This document shows positions 1 to 9,515 of a stretch of DNA of 50,632 nt, one piece after another (positions within the stretch are counted from its first letter, which is position 1; the number at the start of each line of letters is the position of its first letter). Where the stretch lies: contig WTGA01000017.1 of NCBI GenBank assembly GCA_011523765.1, positions 1 to 50,632 on the forward strand, in the 5' to 3' direction. The position numbers were made by a program, and so were the translations under genes. The notes beneath the pieces were generated by a model. The model was not told where the DNA came from. It was given only the letters and a program-made list of their open reading frames with translations, and did not search any database. This DNA is from Gammaproteobacteria bacterium. GTDB lineage: Bacteria > Pseudomonadota > Gammaproteobacteria > Arenicellales > Poriferihabitantaceae.

Positions 1-38
1 GGACAGGTCACGTGTTAATTATTAGGACAGATCATTTG

Positions 39-83
39 CTCGTGACACTTTTCCGGGTGTTACGAGTGTCACGAGTGTCACGA
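39..83. repeat. Short hairpin merging into 9-bp tandem repeats
   Basis: CTCGTGACAC at 39-48 is complementary, with one mismatch, to GTGTTACGAG at 57-66, giving a hairpin with an 8-base loop. The right arm is also the first unit of three tandem 9-mers (GTGTTACGA at 57-65, then GTGTCACGA at 66-74 and 75-83). The rest of 1-143 shows no gene. The unit lies about 60 bases beyond the 3' end of the phosphotransferase gene on the minus strand. It could be a weak terminator, but there is no T tract next to it. Confidence 0.5.
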
Positions 84-143
84 GTCGGGAATTTCCCTGC
101 CGGGTGTACGCCATGGATCCGGATGTCCGGGAGGTTGTGCCGA

Positions 144-1253
144 TTACCGGCAGGGCTCCCGGCGAAAGCCTTCCCGTATCCGGGTGATGGTTTCCGGGTC
201 GAAATAGTCTGAAAAACGCGCCCGGAGTGCTTCCATGAAGGCAGGATTGCGCAGGGCCGGGGACCAGACGGTCCCCGCACGTGCCTCCACCTGCCATTTG
301 GCGCACCAGGTGGTTGTCCGCAGCCAAGTCAATCGGCGCATTGGCTTGCACCAGGGTCGAATCCGGTCTCCCAGTGCTTGTGGAACGGCATCGAAATAAG
401 CATCGTGAAACCTCGATACCTGTGCGCGGGTCAGCGCTGTGCGGATGTCCGCATCCCACATTGTGGACGTGTAGACGGAAGCATGTGCCAGATCGATCAC
501 GGGCGAGCCGTAGACCAATTTCTCGAGGTCGACAAACACGGCACGGCCGTCCTTGCGTACCATGAAATTTCCCGGATGGGTATCCGAGCCTGCCAGTGTG
601 ACCGGATGTGCGGGAAACCCGGGCGGTGCCGCAAAGGAACGCGCCCAGGCAATTTCCTCGTGGAGCTGGCGCAATGCCTCTTGACCAATGCCGGCACGTT
701 CCAGGTAGGCCGATTGGGCGACAATCACCTCGACGGTTACCCGTACGGGATCACGGTGATGCGGCAACGGGGGCAATCGCTTTTTATCGGGAAGGGCCAG
801 CAGGTGGAGGGCGGCCAGTGAACGTGCGATCCGGGGCAGGTGATCCGGCAGGACAGGAGGGGTGCCGGCCACTTTCTGCACGATGAGGGCGCCCCAGGGA
901 ATGCCTTCCCCCGGAGCGATCCGGCCCAGCAGGAGTGGCGTCGCCCCGCTTGGGGCCGCCCGGTCAAAACAGGCTGCCTGGTAGGCAAGATTCTGCATGG
1001 GCCCGAAACCGTGCACACTCAGGCGCGGGATACGAAGCACGGCCCCCGTGCCGCGAATCTCGGCATGGGCATGCGTCAGCCCCTTTCCCCGCATCGGGAC
1101 CAGCGCATCGGGACGGATGTCGCCAAACCTTTCCAGCCGAAGCAGTTCGCGATGCAGGGACGCAAGGTCGGCACCGCCGGCAGTCCCCCGGGCGGAGTAT
1201 TCATCCGCCGCCGCTTGACGGAAGGAATCGCCAGAAACCGGTTTGCCTACCAT
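144..1253 (-). CDS. Aminoglycoside/choline-kinase-type phosphotransferase
   Basis: A 369-residue member of the APH / choline-ethanolamine kinase-like fold, which transfers the gamma-phosphate of ATP to a small hydroxylated or amino substrate. The C-terminal half carries the diagnostic loop: catalytic Asp224 in GSDTHPGNF, Asn229 as metal ligand, then VDLE with Asp242 (DxE in place of the commoner DxD) and a following IDLAHAS segment. The open frame runs further upstream, but I start at ATG 1253 because the preceding stretch is low-quality and lies across the intergenic region. The gene lies 116 bp downstream of dctM on the same strand, so it may belong to the TRAP operon and act on the imported compound. 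The substrate cannot be read from the sequence; antibiotic resistance is not implied. Confidence 0.8.
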   Translation of the reverse strand: MVGKPVSGDSFRQAAADEYSARGTAGGADLASLHRELLRLERFGDIRPDALVPMRGKGLTHAHAEIRGTGAVLRIPRLSVHGFGPMQNLAYQAACFDRAAPSGATPLLLGRIAPGEGIPWGALIVQKVAGTPPVLPDHLPRIARSLAALHLLALPDKKRLPPLPHHRDPVRVTVEVIVAQSAYLERAGIGQEALRQLHEEIAWARSFAAPPGFPAHPVTLAGSDTHPGNFMVRKDGRAVFVDLEKLVYGSPVIDLAHASVYTSTMWDADIRTALTRAQVSRFHDAYFDAVPQALGDRIRPWCKPMRRLTWLRTTTWCAKWQVEARAGTVWSPALRNPAFMEALRARFSDYFDPETITRIREGFRREPCR

Positions 1254-1369
1254 GTCGCATTCTCTATCCGAAAGTCGGTGATGGGTCGTGCACTGAAAAT
1301 TTACCAGAAAACGGGTCCTGGCGTCCCACATTCCAGCGTGGAAATCTTCCCCTGTTCTCGGACGACCTC

Positions 1370-2692
1370 CTAGAAGCCAAACAGCATTTCCGGCAACCAG
1401 GTCACGGTCCGTGGAAAACAGGCGACCATGGCGAGAGTCAACAGCTGGGCGCCAATATACGGTGTGACCCCCCGGTACATGTCGCGGTACGTGATTTCCC
1501 GCGGTGCGATGGACCGGAGATAGAAGATCGACGGCGCCATGGGAGGGGTCAGGTAGGAGGTCTGGAGAATGATGCATACCATCACCCCGAACCAGAGCGG
1601 ATTGATTCCTGCGCTTTGAATGATCGGGTCCGCAATGGGCAGGACAATGATGAGCACCGAGATCCAGTCCAGCACAAAACCCAGCAGGAAAACCGCCAGC
1701 ATAAAAGCGAGAATGATTTCCGATTGGCTGAAACCGTGATCATGGATGATTCCGGAAACCAGGTCGTCGCCGCCCTGCACGATGAAGATGCTGGCGAACA
1801 GAACGCCTCCCAGCACGATCAGCATGATCATGGAGGTCACCCGGATGGTTTGTGAGAGCGTCTGGAACAGGACGGCAAACGAGAATCGGCGGTAGGCAAG
1901 GCTCAGCAGGACCGAGCCAAGGGCCCCCACTGCGGCGGCCTCGGTCGGAGTCGCGATGCCGGCAAAGATGCTGCCGAGCACCGCGAGAATGAGCAGGGTG
2001 GCCGGCAACAGGGAGGTCAATGCCAGCCAGCATTTTTCACTCAGGGTATACCCGTTCCCGGCCACATGGAAGCCGGGGCCCGCATCCGGCTGCAATGCGC
2101 ACCGGATGAGGACATAGAGCAGGAACAGGGAGACCATGACGGCCGCCGGAATCAGGATGCCGGCAAACAAGTCCCCCACCGAGGTTTCCGTCATGGAGGC
2201 ATAGACGATGATGACGATGGAGGGAGGGATGGTGGTCCCGAGCGAGCCGCCGGCGCACACCGTGCCTGCGGCAAGGTCCCGGCGATACCCGGTGCCGAGC
2301 ATGGCCGGCAGCGCCATGACTCCGACGACGATCTCCACGGCACCGACGACGCCCGACGATGCCGCGAAGATCCCGCACAGCACGATCGTGGTCATGGCCA
2401 GTCCGCCGCGGAAAGGGCCGAACCAGATCTTGATCGCCTCGAACAGCCGGGCTGCAATGCCGGCCTTCTCCAGCATGGCGCCCATGAAAATGAACAGGGG
2501 AATGGCCACCAGTATGAAGTTGGACTGGACATCAAACAGGCGGCTGTGAAACTGCGCCGGAAGAGTGATGCCGAAGGCCATGACGCCGAACAGGAAGGCG
2601 GTTGCGATCAGGCTGAACGCGACCGGAATGCCTGCAAACACCAGGACAAGCAGGAACGGGAACATGTAGGCGGCCAGTGAGAGTTCAGTCAT
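1370..2692 (-). CDS. dctM: TRAP transporter large permease (DctM)
   Basis: A 440-residue, almost wholly hydrophobic protein, the usual length for the DctM subunit of a tripartite ATP-independent periplasmic transporter. Roughly a dozen membrane segments are visible. Family-typical stretches include FAGIPVAFSL near the N terminus, the Gly-rich LGTTIPPS loop around the middle and ATPTEAAAVGALGS in the second half. DctM forms the ion-coupled transport channel in the inner membrane. The start is ATG 2692, which overlaps the last 8 bases of dctQ, so translation is probably coupled. An upstream extension of 58 codons lies wholly within dctQ and is not part of the protein. Together with dctQ and dctP this makes a complete system, typically Na+-driven and specific for a carboxylate. 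Confidence 0.93.
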   Translation of the reverse strand: MTELSLAAYMFPFLLVLVFAGIPVAFSLIATAFLFGVMAFGITLPAQFHSRLFDVQSNFILVAIPLFIFMGAMLEKAGIAARLFEAIKIWFGPFRGGLAMTTIVLCGIFAASSGVVGAVEIVVGVMALPAMLGTGYRRDLAAGTVCAGGSLGTTIPPSIVIIVYASMTETSVGDLFAGILIPAAVMVSLFLLYVLIRCALQPDAGPGFHVAGNGYTLSEKCWLALTSLLPATLLILAVLGSIFAGIATPTEAAAVGALGSVLLSLAYRRFSFAVLFQTLSQTIRVTSMIMLIVLGGVLFASIFIVQGGDDLVSGIIHDHGFSQSEIILAFMLAVFLLGFVLDWISVLIIVLPIADPIIQSAGINPLWFGVMVCIILQTSYLTPPMAPSIFYLRSIAPREITYRDMYRGVTPYIGAQLLTLAMVACFPRTVTWLPEMLFGF

Positions 2693-3227
2693 GCCCGGTG
2701 TTCTCATCGGCGACCCGGAGAGGAGAGGAACCGAAGCCCAGGAGGCTGCGTGCATGGCGGACACACTCCGCCAGCATTTGCAGGAACAGGCTCGAAAATC
2801 CGACCAGGACACCCAGAAACAACGGCCAAAGGAGCGGTTTCCATGAACTGGCGGGATCAAGTTCATCGTTCAGGTAGGCTTCCAGGCATTCGTCCCACGC
2901 CCCGATCAGCAAAAAGCACATCGCGGGAAACAGCAGGAAGAGGTAGACAATGATGTGGACCCCGTCCTGTACGGCCGGAGAGAGCCGGCTTGAAAAGCAG
3001 TCGATCCGGATATGGCCGTTGTGGCGCAGGGTGTATCCGGCAGCCAGCAGGAAACCAAGGCCATTCAGCATGTAGGCGATATCGTAGGCCCACAGGGTCG
3101 GGGCGGAAAACAGCCGACGTGCGACCACCTCGTACACCATGGTGCCCACCAGAATGACGAACATTGCCATGGCGAACCGGGCCAGCAGCCTGGAAATACG
3201 GTCGACCAGGGACAGGAAGCGGGGCAT
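2685..3227 (-). CDS. dctQ: TRAP transporter small permease (DctQ)
   Basis: A 180-residue inner-membrane protein with four hydrophobic segments, as expected of DctQ, which holds the large permease and helps to engage the binding protein. The motif VYEVVARRLFSAPTLWAYDI in the first third (R-x-x-F-x-x-P-x-x-W) is characteristic of the family. It starts at ATG 3227, about 100 bp after the dctP stop, and its 3' end overlaps dctM by 8 bases. The 99-bp gap to dctP may hold an RNA processing or attenuation site that lets the binding protein be made in excess, as is common in TRAP operons. I see only short GC-rich repeats there and no clear terminator. Confidence 0.92.
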   Translation of the reverse strand: MPRFLSLVDRISRLLARFAMAMFVILVGTMVYEVVARRLFSAPTLWAYDIAYMLNGLGFLLAAGYTLRHNGHIRIDCFSSRLSPAVQDGVHIIVYLFLLFPAMCFLLIGAWDECLEAYLNDELDPASSWKPLLWPLFLGVLVGFSSLFLQMLAECVRHARSLLGFGSSPLRVADENTGHD

Positions 3228-3326
3228 CAGGAGCGCGGGTCCGCCGGGAAAGAGGCCTCGACGGGGTCCGGTCTGACCGGGCGCAGGATGGATTTTGATC
3301 CGTGGCCGGTCGAATTCATCGGGAGG

Positions 3327-4388
3327 TCAGTTGTGCCGGTACGTCCCGAATTTCTTCCAGCGGTCGTAAAACCCCCAGTAGGAATCGGAAACCCGGGCCA
3401 TCCAGGGGTTGCCCTTGGCAGATTGCTCCTCCGCCTTTTCCACGGACCAGGCACGCCCCAGTTCCTCAATTTTTTTCTGGGTATCGGCATCCAGCACAGT
3501 CCATTCATTCGGGCCTGCTCTCATGGTTTCAACCGCCTCAAGATCGGCCACTCCAAGCTGCAGGGCCGACTGCAGGCCCGCATACGCGCCCGCTGCGGTG
3601 ATCTGTTTCTGCAATGTTTCGGGCAGGGACTCCCAGTCTTCCAGACGGAATACGGCTTCGTTCATGTGGGCGGGGGAATGGATTCCCGGAACGACGATGT
3701 ATTTGGCGATCTTGTGCAGACCGAGCTTGATATTGGTCGCGGGGGTGACAAACTCGGTGCCGTCAATCAGACCCTGTTCCAGTGCCGTGTAGATATCTTT
3801 CGGTGAAATGACCGTCGCCGAGGCACCCAGGTCAGCGAGAATCTCTGCCCAGGCCCCGGCGGTGCGGATTTTCATCCCCTGGAGGTCCGACAACGTTTCC
3901 ACCCTGCGGTGCGAATGCAGGAAAATCTCCGTGGACCCCATGCCGGTCACGACCGAATGGAGCCCCTGCGTCCTGCGGAAATCTGCCAACAGCGCGCCTC
4001 CCTCGCCGGCGATCAACCAGTGCATGAACTCTTCCAGCGGCATGCCCCCGGCCATGCCCGCGAAAATCCCGTTGGCGGGGTCGGCATTGACCGCGAATCC
4101 GGGATAACAGAAGCAGATATCGGCATTGCCCTTGCGTACGGCATCCCATCCGTCGAAAGGTCCCGAGAGTACGCCGACGCTGAAACCCTTGATCTGTACC
4201 CGGCCATCCGTGAACAGATGAACGGCATCAATGAACCGTTGCATATAATTGTTCCAGGTGCCGGATTCCTTGGACACATATGAGGTCATGGTCCAGTTGT
4301 ATTCCTGGGCAGCCGCCGGCCCGGTTGCGAGCCCGGCGGTGAGGAGGACGGCGAAGATGGCGGAGCCGGTTTTTCTGGTAAATCGCAT
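3327..4388 (-). CDS. dctP: TRAP transporter substrate-binding protein (DctP family)
   Basis: A 353-residue periplasmic solute receptor. Residues 1-27 form a Sec signal peptide (basic start, hydrophobic core, AAA-Q cleavage region). The mature part shows DctP-type features: a conserved GMKIRTAGAWAEIL stretch, whose Arg in this family salt-bridges the carboxylate of the ligand, and the following SPKDIYTALEQGLIDG segment. This places it near the keto-acid/aromatic-acid binding TRAP receptors, but the ligand is not determined. It is the first gene of dctP-dctQ-dctM, with ATG at 4388 and a purine-rich ribosome site (GAAGGAAG) 9 bases upstream. The 127-bp region before it contains no convincing promoter that I can defend. 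Confidence 0.92.
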   Translation of the reverse strand: MRFTRKTGSAIFAVLLTAGLATGPAAAQEYNWTMTSYVSKESGTWNNYMQRFIDAVHLFTDGRVQIKGFSVGVLSGPFDGWDAVRKGNADICFCYPGFAVNADPANGIFAGMAGGMPLEEFMHWLIAGEGGALLADFRRTQGLHSVVTGMGSTEIFLHSHRRVETLSDLQGMKIRTAGAWAEILADLGASATVISPKDIYTALEQGLIDGTEFVTPATNIKLGLHKIAKYIVVPGIHSPAHMNEAVFRLEDWESLPETLQKQITAAGAYAGLQSALQLGVADLEAVETMRAGPNEWTVLDADTQKKIEELGRAWSVEKAEEQSAKGNPWMARVSDSYWGFYDRWKKFGTYRHN

Positions 4389-4515
4389 GGATATTTTCTT
4401 CCTTCAGATAGAATTCAAAATACAAAGTCAGGATGCAGGTCCGCCAACAGGGTTGTGGCAATCCCCGATGCGGCGCACACTCCCCCGCCATTGCGGATTG
4501 CCGGGGGGAACCGGG

Positions 4516-5178
4516 TCACGAATCGACATTCCCGCCTTCCTCGGCCTCCGGGGGCCATACGCCCAAAATCACTCCGAAATCCGGGTGGTCAAGATAGTGT
4601 ATTTCCCTGAATTTCAGCCTGCGCTTCTCCGAGATAAAATATTGCGGTAACGGGCGGTCCGTTTCCGTGACCCCGGCATCGGGCGACTCGTTTTGTGCCG
4701 GTGACGGGTCATCTTCGGCCAGCGGGACAAAAGCGGACGGCGTCATCTGGATATCCACGTCGGCATGGATCACGGAGGTCTTGTAAATGCGGATGTAGGC
4801 ATGGGGCAACGTCGTCTCCGGCAGGCCCAGTGAAACCAGTGGTGCGTGCTGGTACACGGTTCCGGGCTGGGTCCACCGTGCGGTTTGCAGTATCGGGTAG
4901 CCCGCAAGCTGCAGATTCACGGCGACCGGCTCGAGGTGGACCAGGACCGGTTCGGTTTCATATTCCACGGCATCCAATGCCAGGCTTTCCATTCTGGCAC
5001 GATGGCCGTCAATGCCCCGCCCCGACATGGGGGGAGGAGCTTCTTCCGGAGGTTGGGCGTGGTTCTCGGCCCGCTCAAAAATCAGGACTTCCACATCATA
5101 ATCACGTGCCATGACCGCAGGGGTCCCGATGAAAAACAACAGGACAGCAGTCAGACAGTACACTCTGGAGGACATCAT
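4516..5178 (-). CDS. csiV: CsiV-family periplasmic protein
   Basis: A 220-residue protein with an N-terminal signal peptide (residues 1-24, ending in AVMA) followed by YDVEVLIFER, the hallmark opening of the CsiV family (formerly DUF2803). Vibrio cholerae CsiV binds peptidoglycan and supports growth when D-amino acids are released. Middle segments with tyrosines and prolines (HLEPVAVNLQL, LPHAYIRIY) and the near-C-terminal EIHYLDHPDFGVILGVWP also fit the family. The gene sits 23 bp downstream of mfd on the same strand, the arrangement seen across many gammaproteobacteria, and it supports this identity as much as the sequence does. Two ATGs in tandem (5178 and 5175) are both possible starts. 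Confidence 0.85.
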   Translation of the reverse strand: MMSSRVYCLTAVLLFFIGTPAVMARDYDVEVLIFERAENHAQPPEEAPPPMSGRGIDGHRARMESLALDAVEYETEPVLVHLEPVAVNLQLAGYPILQTARWTQPGTVYQHAPLVSLGLPETTLPHAYIRIYKTSVIHADVDIQMTPSAFVPLAEDDPSPAQNESPDAGVTETDRPLPQYFISEKRRLKFREIHYLDHPDFGVILGVWPPEAEEGGNVDS

Positions 5179-5201
5179 CTCGCCTTATTTGAAATACCCG
5201 C

Positions 5202-8200
5202 CTATTGTAGCAAGGTTCCCGCGTGATCATTCGGCAATGACTGGAAATTTGCTGCCAAATGGCCGGGGTCGGAATGGATCAATGCGTCCAAAAGATCATC
5301 GATTTCCTCAATGCGCGCAACCGGGTCTTCGAGGTCGCCGGTAATATCAAAGGCACTGGGTCCCGACAACCGGTATTTCCCCGGGGCCCCCCGAATCATG
5401 GAAAAAAGGACATTCGGATCGATAACCGGTTTTTCGCCGAATTCAATCCGGCCTCCACCGGGGCCGATATCGAGTTTCTGGATTCCGACCTGGTCGGCTT
5501 TCAATTGCAGGGCGGCCAGATGGAACAGGTTTCTTCCCGGTTCCGGCAGGAGCCCAAAGCGATCAATGACTTCAACCTGGAGTTCTCCGAGATCTTCCAG
5601 GGTCTGTGCGCTGGAAATCCGTTTGTAGAGGGTCAGCCGGATATGCGGATTGGGCAGGTAGTCCGCGGGGAACAGGGCAGGGAGGTGCAGGTCAAGACTG
5701 ATCGCTTTCTCCAGGTCGAACGCTTGCTCCGTTTCGGGAGGACGGCCCTGCTTGATGCCTTTGACCGCAAGCGCGAGATACTCGCTGTAGAGGAAAAACC
5801 CGACATCATCAATCAGGCCGCTCTGTGTCTCTCCCAGCAATTCACCGGCCCCCCGAATCTCCAGGTCATGGGATGCCAGGGCAAACCCCGCGCCCAGGTC
5901 GCGCATGGATTCAATGGCATCCAGTCTCTTTCGGGCATTGGACGTGATGGTTTTCCGGTCCGGGATGAGGAGATAGGCAAACGCCTGGTGATGGGAACGG
6001 CCGACCCGCCCCCGTATCTGGTGCAGTTGTGCCAGCCCGAACCGGTCTGCACGATTGACAATGATGGTGTTGGCCGAAGGGATGTCGATTCCACTTTCGA
6101 TGATCGTGGTGCACAGCAGCACGTTGAACCGCTGGTGATAGAAATCCCGCATGACGCGTTCCAGTTGCATTTCACCCATTTGCCCGTGACCGGTATGGAT
6201 TTGTGCCTCGGGAACCAGTTCGGCAAGGTCCCGGGCCATCCGCTCAATCGACCGGACATCGTTGTGCAGGAAAAAGACCTGGCCTCCGCGCCGGATTTCC
6301 CGCAGACAGGCTTCCCGGACCAGGCCGGTGTCCCACTCCCGGACAAAGGTCCTGATGGACAGTCGGTTGACCGGCGGGCTGCCGATAATCGAGATGGAAC
6401 GCAATCCCGCCAGGGTGATGTTCAGCGTCCTGGGAATGGGGGTTGCCGTCAGTGTCAGGATATCCACCTGGCTTCGGATGCGTTTTATCGTCTCCTTTTG
6501 CCGGACACCAAAACGATGCTCTTCATCAATGATGAGCAGGCCCAGATCTCGGAATGTGATGTCTTTCTGCAGTAGCCGGTGGGTGCCGATGACCATGTCT
6601 AGGGCACCGCTCTCCAGTTGTGCCAGGGCCTCCCCGGCCTGCTTGCGGGTATTGAACCGGGAAAGCATGGCGATGGTGACCGGCCAGTCGGCGAACCGGT
6701 CGGTGAATGTCTGGTAATGTTGCTGTGCGAGCAAGGTCGTGGGGGTGAGTATGCCCACCTGCTTGCCGTTCATGGCCACGACAAAGGCGGCTCTTAACGC
6801 AACTTCGGTTTTTCCGAATCCCACATCCCCGCAAACCAGCCTGTCCATGGGATCGGCTGAACACAGGTCCGCAAGCACCTCTTCAATGGCCTGTTGCTGG
6901 TCGGGGGTTTCCTCAAAGGGGAACTGGCTGCAGAAACGGTCAAACGCCTCCCGGTCAAGCCCAAACGGGTGTCCCTTGCGGGCATTGCGCAGTGCTTCCA
7001 CTTCCAGCAGTTCGGCGGCCACATCGTAGGCTTTCTCTATGGCCCGTTTTTTTGATTTTTCCCATTGCTCCCCGCCGAGCCGGTGCAGGGGGGCCTGGTC
7101 CGGAGAACCCCCTACAAACCGGCTGATCCGGTCCAGGGACAGCACCGGGATGTACAGCTTGTCGTCGTGCAGGTACTCAATGGCCAGGAATTCTGACTTT
7201 TCGCCGCGGATGGTCAACATCTGGAGGCCGAGAAACCTCCCGATACCGTGTTCGATGTGGACGACCGGGTCGCCGACATTCAGTTCGGCCAGGGACCGGA
7301 TAATGGCATCCGGGTTTCTTGACTGTGGACTCCGCTGCCTTTTCTGATACACCCGGTCTCCGTACAACTGGGATTCACAGATCATTTCCAGGCCCGCATC
7401 CGGCAATACCAGGCCGCGTTCCAGCGGCGCAACGGTCAACCCCAAGGAGAGGCCGGAATCCCGGAATTCCTGAAAATCCGGGACCGGAGAACTCCGCAGC
7501 CCGTTTTGCATCAGGACCCCATCCAGTGCTTCCCGTCTCCCCGGGGTTCCGGCGACCATCAGGGTCCGGTTTCCGGATTCTTTCAGATGGCTGACGAGAG
7601 CCTGGTAAGGGGCTTCCTTTCTGGGATTGACCGGATAGGACAGGCCGGGTTCCACGGCGGCTTGCCAGGCGGCTCCGGCAGGGCGGCCGCCCTGCACCAG
7701 GATCCGGGAATATTGCCGGATGGCTTTCTGCACTTCCTCCGGGTGCAAATACAGTTCTTCGGGGTCCAGGACTTTTCGGGTCACGTCAGCACTGGCGGTC
7801 GTGTGCCGGTCCTTGATTTCCGCCCAATGGGTGAACTGGAAATCGGTCTGGTCCGTGGTCCGGATGAAAACCGTTTTTTCATGAAGATAGTCGAAAATCG
7901 TGGAGATGGAATCAAAAAACAGGGGAAAAAAGAACTCCGAACCCGGCGGGGTGATACCCATGGAGATTTCCCGGTAGATCCGCTGCTGGCTGGGGTCGCC
8001 TTCAAACCTTCTGCGAAAAGATGACCGGAATTGCCGGATTCCTTCTTCCGTAACCGGGAATTCCCGGGCGGGCAACAGTTCGATGGAGTTCATTTTTTCA
8101 CGGGAACGCTGGGTTTCCGGGTCAAACAGCCGGATGGATTCAATCTCCCGGTCAAACAGGTCCAGCCTGAACGGGGTATCCGAACCCATGGGAAAGATAT

Positions 8201-8726
8201 CCATGAGCCCTCCGCGTACCGCGAATTCACCGGGAGACATGACCTGGCTGACGGAAACATAGTTGGACTGGACCAGGCGTGATTTGAGCCCTTGCAGGTC
8301 GACCTCCTGGTTTCGGTGCAGTGAAAAGGTATGACTGAGCGTGTAATCGGTGGGCGGGAGCCGCTGCATCAGGTCCGCGCAGTGGATGAGTACAATGCCG
8401 GATTGCATCTCCGGCAGCCGGCTGAGCAAACGAAGCCGTTCCGATATGATATCCTGATAGGGAGAAAAATTATCGTAGGGGAGGCACTCCCAGCCCGGGA
8501 AGTGGTGTACCATGCCGCAATCCGAGGGTCCGAGGAAATAGCGAATCTCGGTTTCGAGTATCTCAAGCTGATGCGGGTCTTCGAGTACAACCAGCAATGG
8601 CCGGTTGGAGGCCCGGGCAGCTTCAGCGATGGCAAGCCCCATGGCCGCGCCATGCAATCCTGACCAGGAAACCTGGTTTCCCTCCTGGGGGAGATGGGGA
8701 TTGAGCAGCGGTTTCAACTCGGGCAA
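5202..8726 (-). CDS. mfd: Transcription-repair coupling factor Mfd
   Basis: An 1174-residue protein of normal Mfd length. It frees RNA polymerase stalled at DNA lesions and recruits UvrA. Domains in order: UvrB-like degenerate module (about residues 15-340), RNA-polymerase interaction domain around 490-570 (PVVHIEHGIGRFLG opening), a RecG-like SF2 translocase with Walker A GDVGFGKTE, DEEH box in LIIDEEHRFGV, TATPIPRT motif III, the translocation motif region GRVGRSHHQAFAYLL, and the C-terminal TRCF domain. Upstream in-frame codons offer no ATG, so the most plausible start is TTG 8726; its ribosome site is weak. It is divergent from ispD across a 72-bp gap and leads an operon with csiV. Confidence 0.97.
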   Translation of the reverse strand: MPELKPLLNPHLPQEGNQVSWSGLHGAAMGLAIAEAARASNRPLLVVLEDPHQLEILETEIRYFLGPSDCGMVHHFPGWECLPYDNFSPYQDIISERLRLLSRLPEMQSGIVLIHCADLMQRLPPTDYTLSHTFSLHRNQEVDLQGLKSRLVQSNYVSVSQVMSPGEFAVRGGLMDIFPMGSDTPFRLDLFDREIESIRLFDPETQRSREKMNSIELLPAREFPVTEEGIRQFRSSFRRRFEGDPSQQRIYREISMGITPPGSEFFFPLFFDSISTIFDYLHEKTVFIRTTDQTDFQFTHWAEIKDRHTTASADVTRKVLDPEELYLHPEEVQKAIRQYSRILVQGGRPAGAAWQAAVEPGLSYPVNPRKEAPYQALVSHLKESGNRTLMVAGTPGRREALDGVLMQNGLRSSPVPDFQEFRDSGLSLGLTVAPLERGLVLPDAGLEMICESQLYGDRVYQKRQRSPQSRNPDAIIRSLAELNVGDPVVHIEHGIGRFLGLQMLTIRGEKSEFLAIEYLHDDKLYIPVLSLDRISRFVGGSPDQAPLHRLGGEQWEKSKKRAIEKAYDVAAELLEVEALRNARKGHPFGLDREAFDRFCSQFPFEETPDQQQAIEEVLADLCSADPMDRLVCGDVGFGKTEVALRAAFVVAMNGKQVGILTPTTLLAQQHYQTFTDRFADWPVTIAMLSRFNTRKQAGEALAQLESGALDMVIGTHRLLQKDITFRDLGLLIIDEEHRFGVRQKETIKRIRSQVDILTLTATPIPRTLNITLAGLRSISIIGSPPVNRLSIRTFVREWDTGLVREACLREIRRGGQVFFLHNDVRSIERMARDLAELVPEAQIHTGHGQMGEMQLERVMRDFYHQRFNVLLCTTIIESGIDIPSANTIIVNRADRFGLAQLHQIRGRVGRSHHQAFAYLLIPDRKTITSNARKRLDAIESMRDLGAGFALASHDLEIRGAGELLGETQSGLIDDVGFFLYSEYLALAVKGIKQGRPPETEQAFDLEKAISLDLHLPALFPADYLPNPHIRLTLYKRISSAQTLEDLGELQVEVIDRFGLLPEPGRNLFHLAALQLKADQVGIQKLDIGPGGGRIEFGEKPVIDPNVLFSMIRGAPGKYRLSGPSAFDITGDLEDPVARIEEIDDLLDALIHSDPGHLAANFQSLPNDHAGTLLQ

Positions 8727-8798
8727 TGCTGGGAGAACGGACTGGATTCTGGGTTGCGGATTTTACCTTCGTTGTCGCGGTCGAGCATAGAGTGAACA

Positions 8799-9515
8799 AT
8801 GAAAAAAGAGGGTCAGGATAAAGTCTGGGCGGTGATTCCGGCGGGAGGGATCGGGGCCAGGATGTGCTCGGAGATCCCCAAGCAGTACATCCGGATCGAA
8901 GGCCAGCCTGTACTGTACCACACGCTGAACCGGATATGCGGATGCGACCGGGTGGACGGGGTGGTGGCCGGCATCCGCAAAGAGGACCCCTGGTGGCGGG
9001 AAAGCCCGTTCAGCCATGACAGATTCCTGGGCACGTTCGAGGCCGGGGCCCAGCGGGTCCATACCGTTTTCAATGGCTTGAACTGTTTGCGGGAGCAGTT
9101 TGATGCCAGGAATTCCGATTGGGCACTGGTACACGATGCAGTTCGGCCCTGCCTGCGGCAGGGCGACCTCCTGGCGCTGATCGAGCGCGTCAAAACCAAC
9201 CGGGTGGGGGCGGTACTCGGTACGCCGCTGGTGGATACCCTGAAATTGGCGGGTCCCCGCAACCGGGTCAAGCGGACCATCGACCGGACCGGCCTGTGGC
9301 ACGCACAGACTCCGCAGGTATTTCGTCTGGGTGAACTGTTCAAGGGAATTGAACTGGCACTGGGGTCGGGCCATTCCATCACGGACGAATCCATGGCGAT
9401 GGAGCATTTCGGCGTCTTTCCGGAAATCATTGAAGGCCATCCAGGCAATGTCAAACTGACCGTCCCGGGTGATTTGCCGGCCCTGGAATTGTTTTTGCGG
9501 GGGTCCCGGCCGTGA
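8799..9515 (+). CDS. ispD: 2-C-methyl-D-erythritol 4-phosphate cytidylyltransferase
   Basis: A 238-residue enzyme of the MEP isoprenoid pathway that joins CTP and MEP to make CDP-ME. The N-terminal nucleotide-binding loop [18 protein letters not shown] is intact, including the Lys that follows IP in the PKQ motif. The VHDAVRP motif and the ITDESMAME stretch near the C terminus are also present. ATG 8799 is the natural start, 72 bp from the divergent mfd. The stop overlaps the GTG start of ispF by 4 bases, so the two are translationally coupled. IspD and IspF catalyse steps 3 and 5 of the pathway and commonly sit together. In gammaproteobacteria ftsB often precedes ispD, but it is absent here. 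Confidence 0.95.
   Translation: MKKEGQDKVWAVIPAGGIGARMCSEIPKQYIRIEGQPVLYHTLNRICGCDRVDGVVAGIRKEDPWWRESPFSHDRFLGTFEAGAQRVHTVFNGLNCLREQFDARNSDWALVHDAVRPCLRQGDLLALIERVKTNRVGAVLGTPLVDTLKLAGPRNRVKRTIDRTGLWHAQTPQVFRLGELFKGIELALGSGHSITDESMAMEHFGVFPEIIEGHPGNVKLTVPGDLPALELFLRGSRP

Noticed and set aside
57-83. Tandem 9-mers as the start of a CRISPR array
   Set aside because: Units are too short and have no spacers; no CRISPR-like repeat-spacer pattern is seen anywhere in the window.
4457-4502. GGCAATCC/GGATTGCC inverted repeat as terminator for mfd-csiV
   Set aside because: The loop is 30 bases and no T tract follows on either strand.
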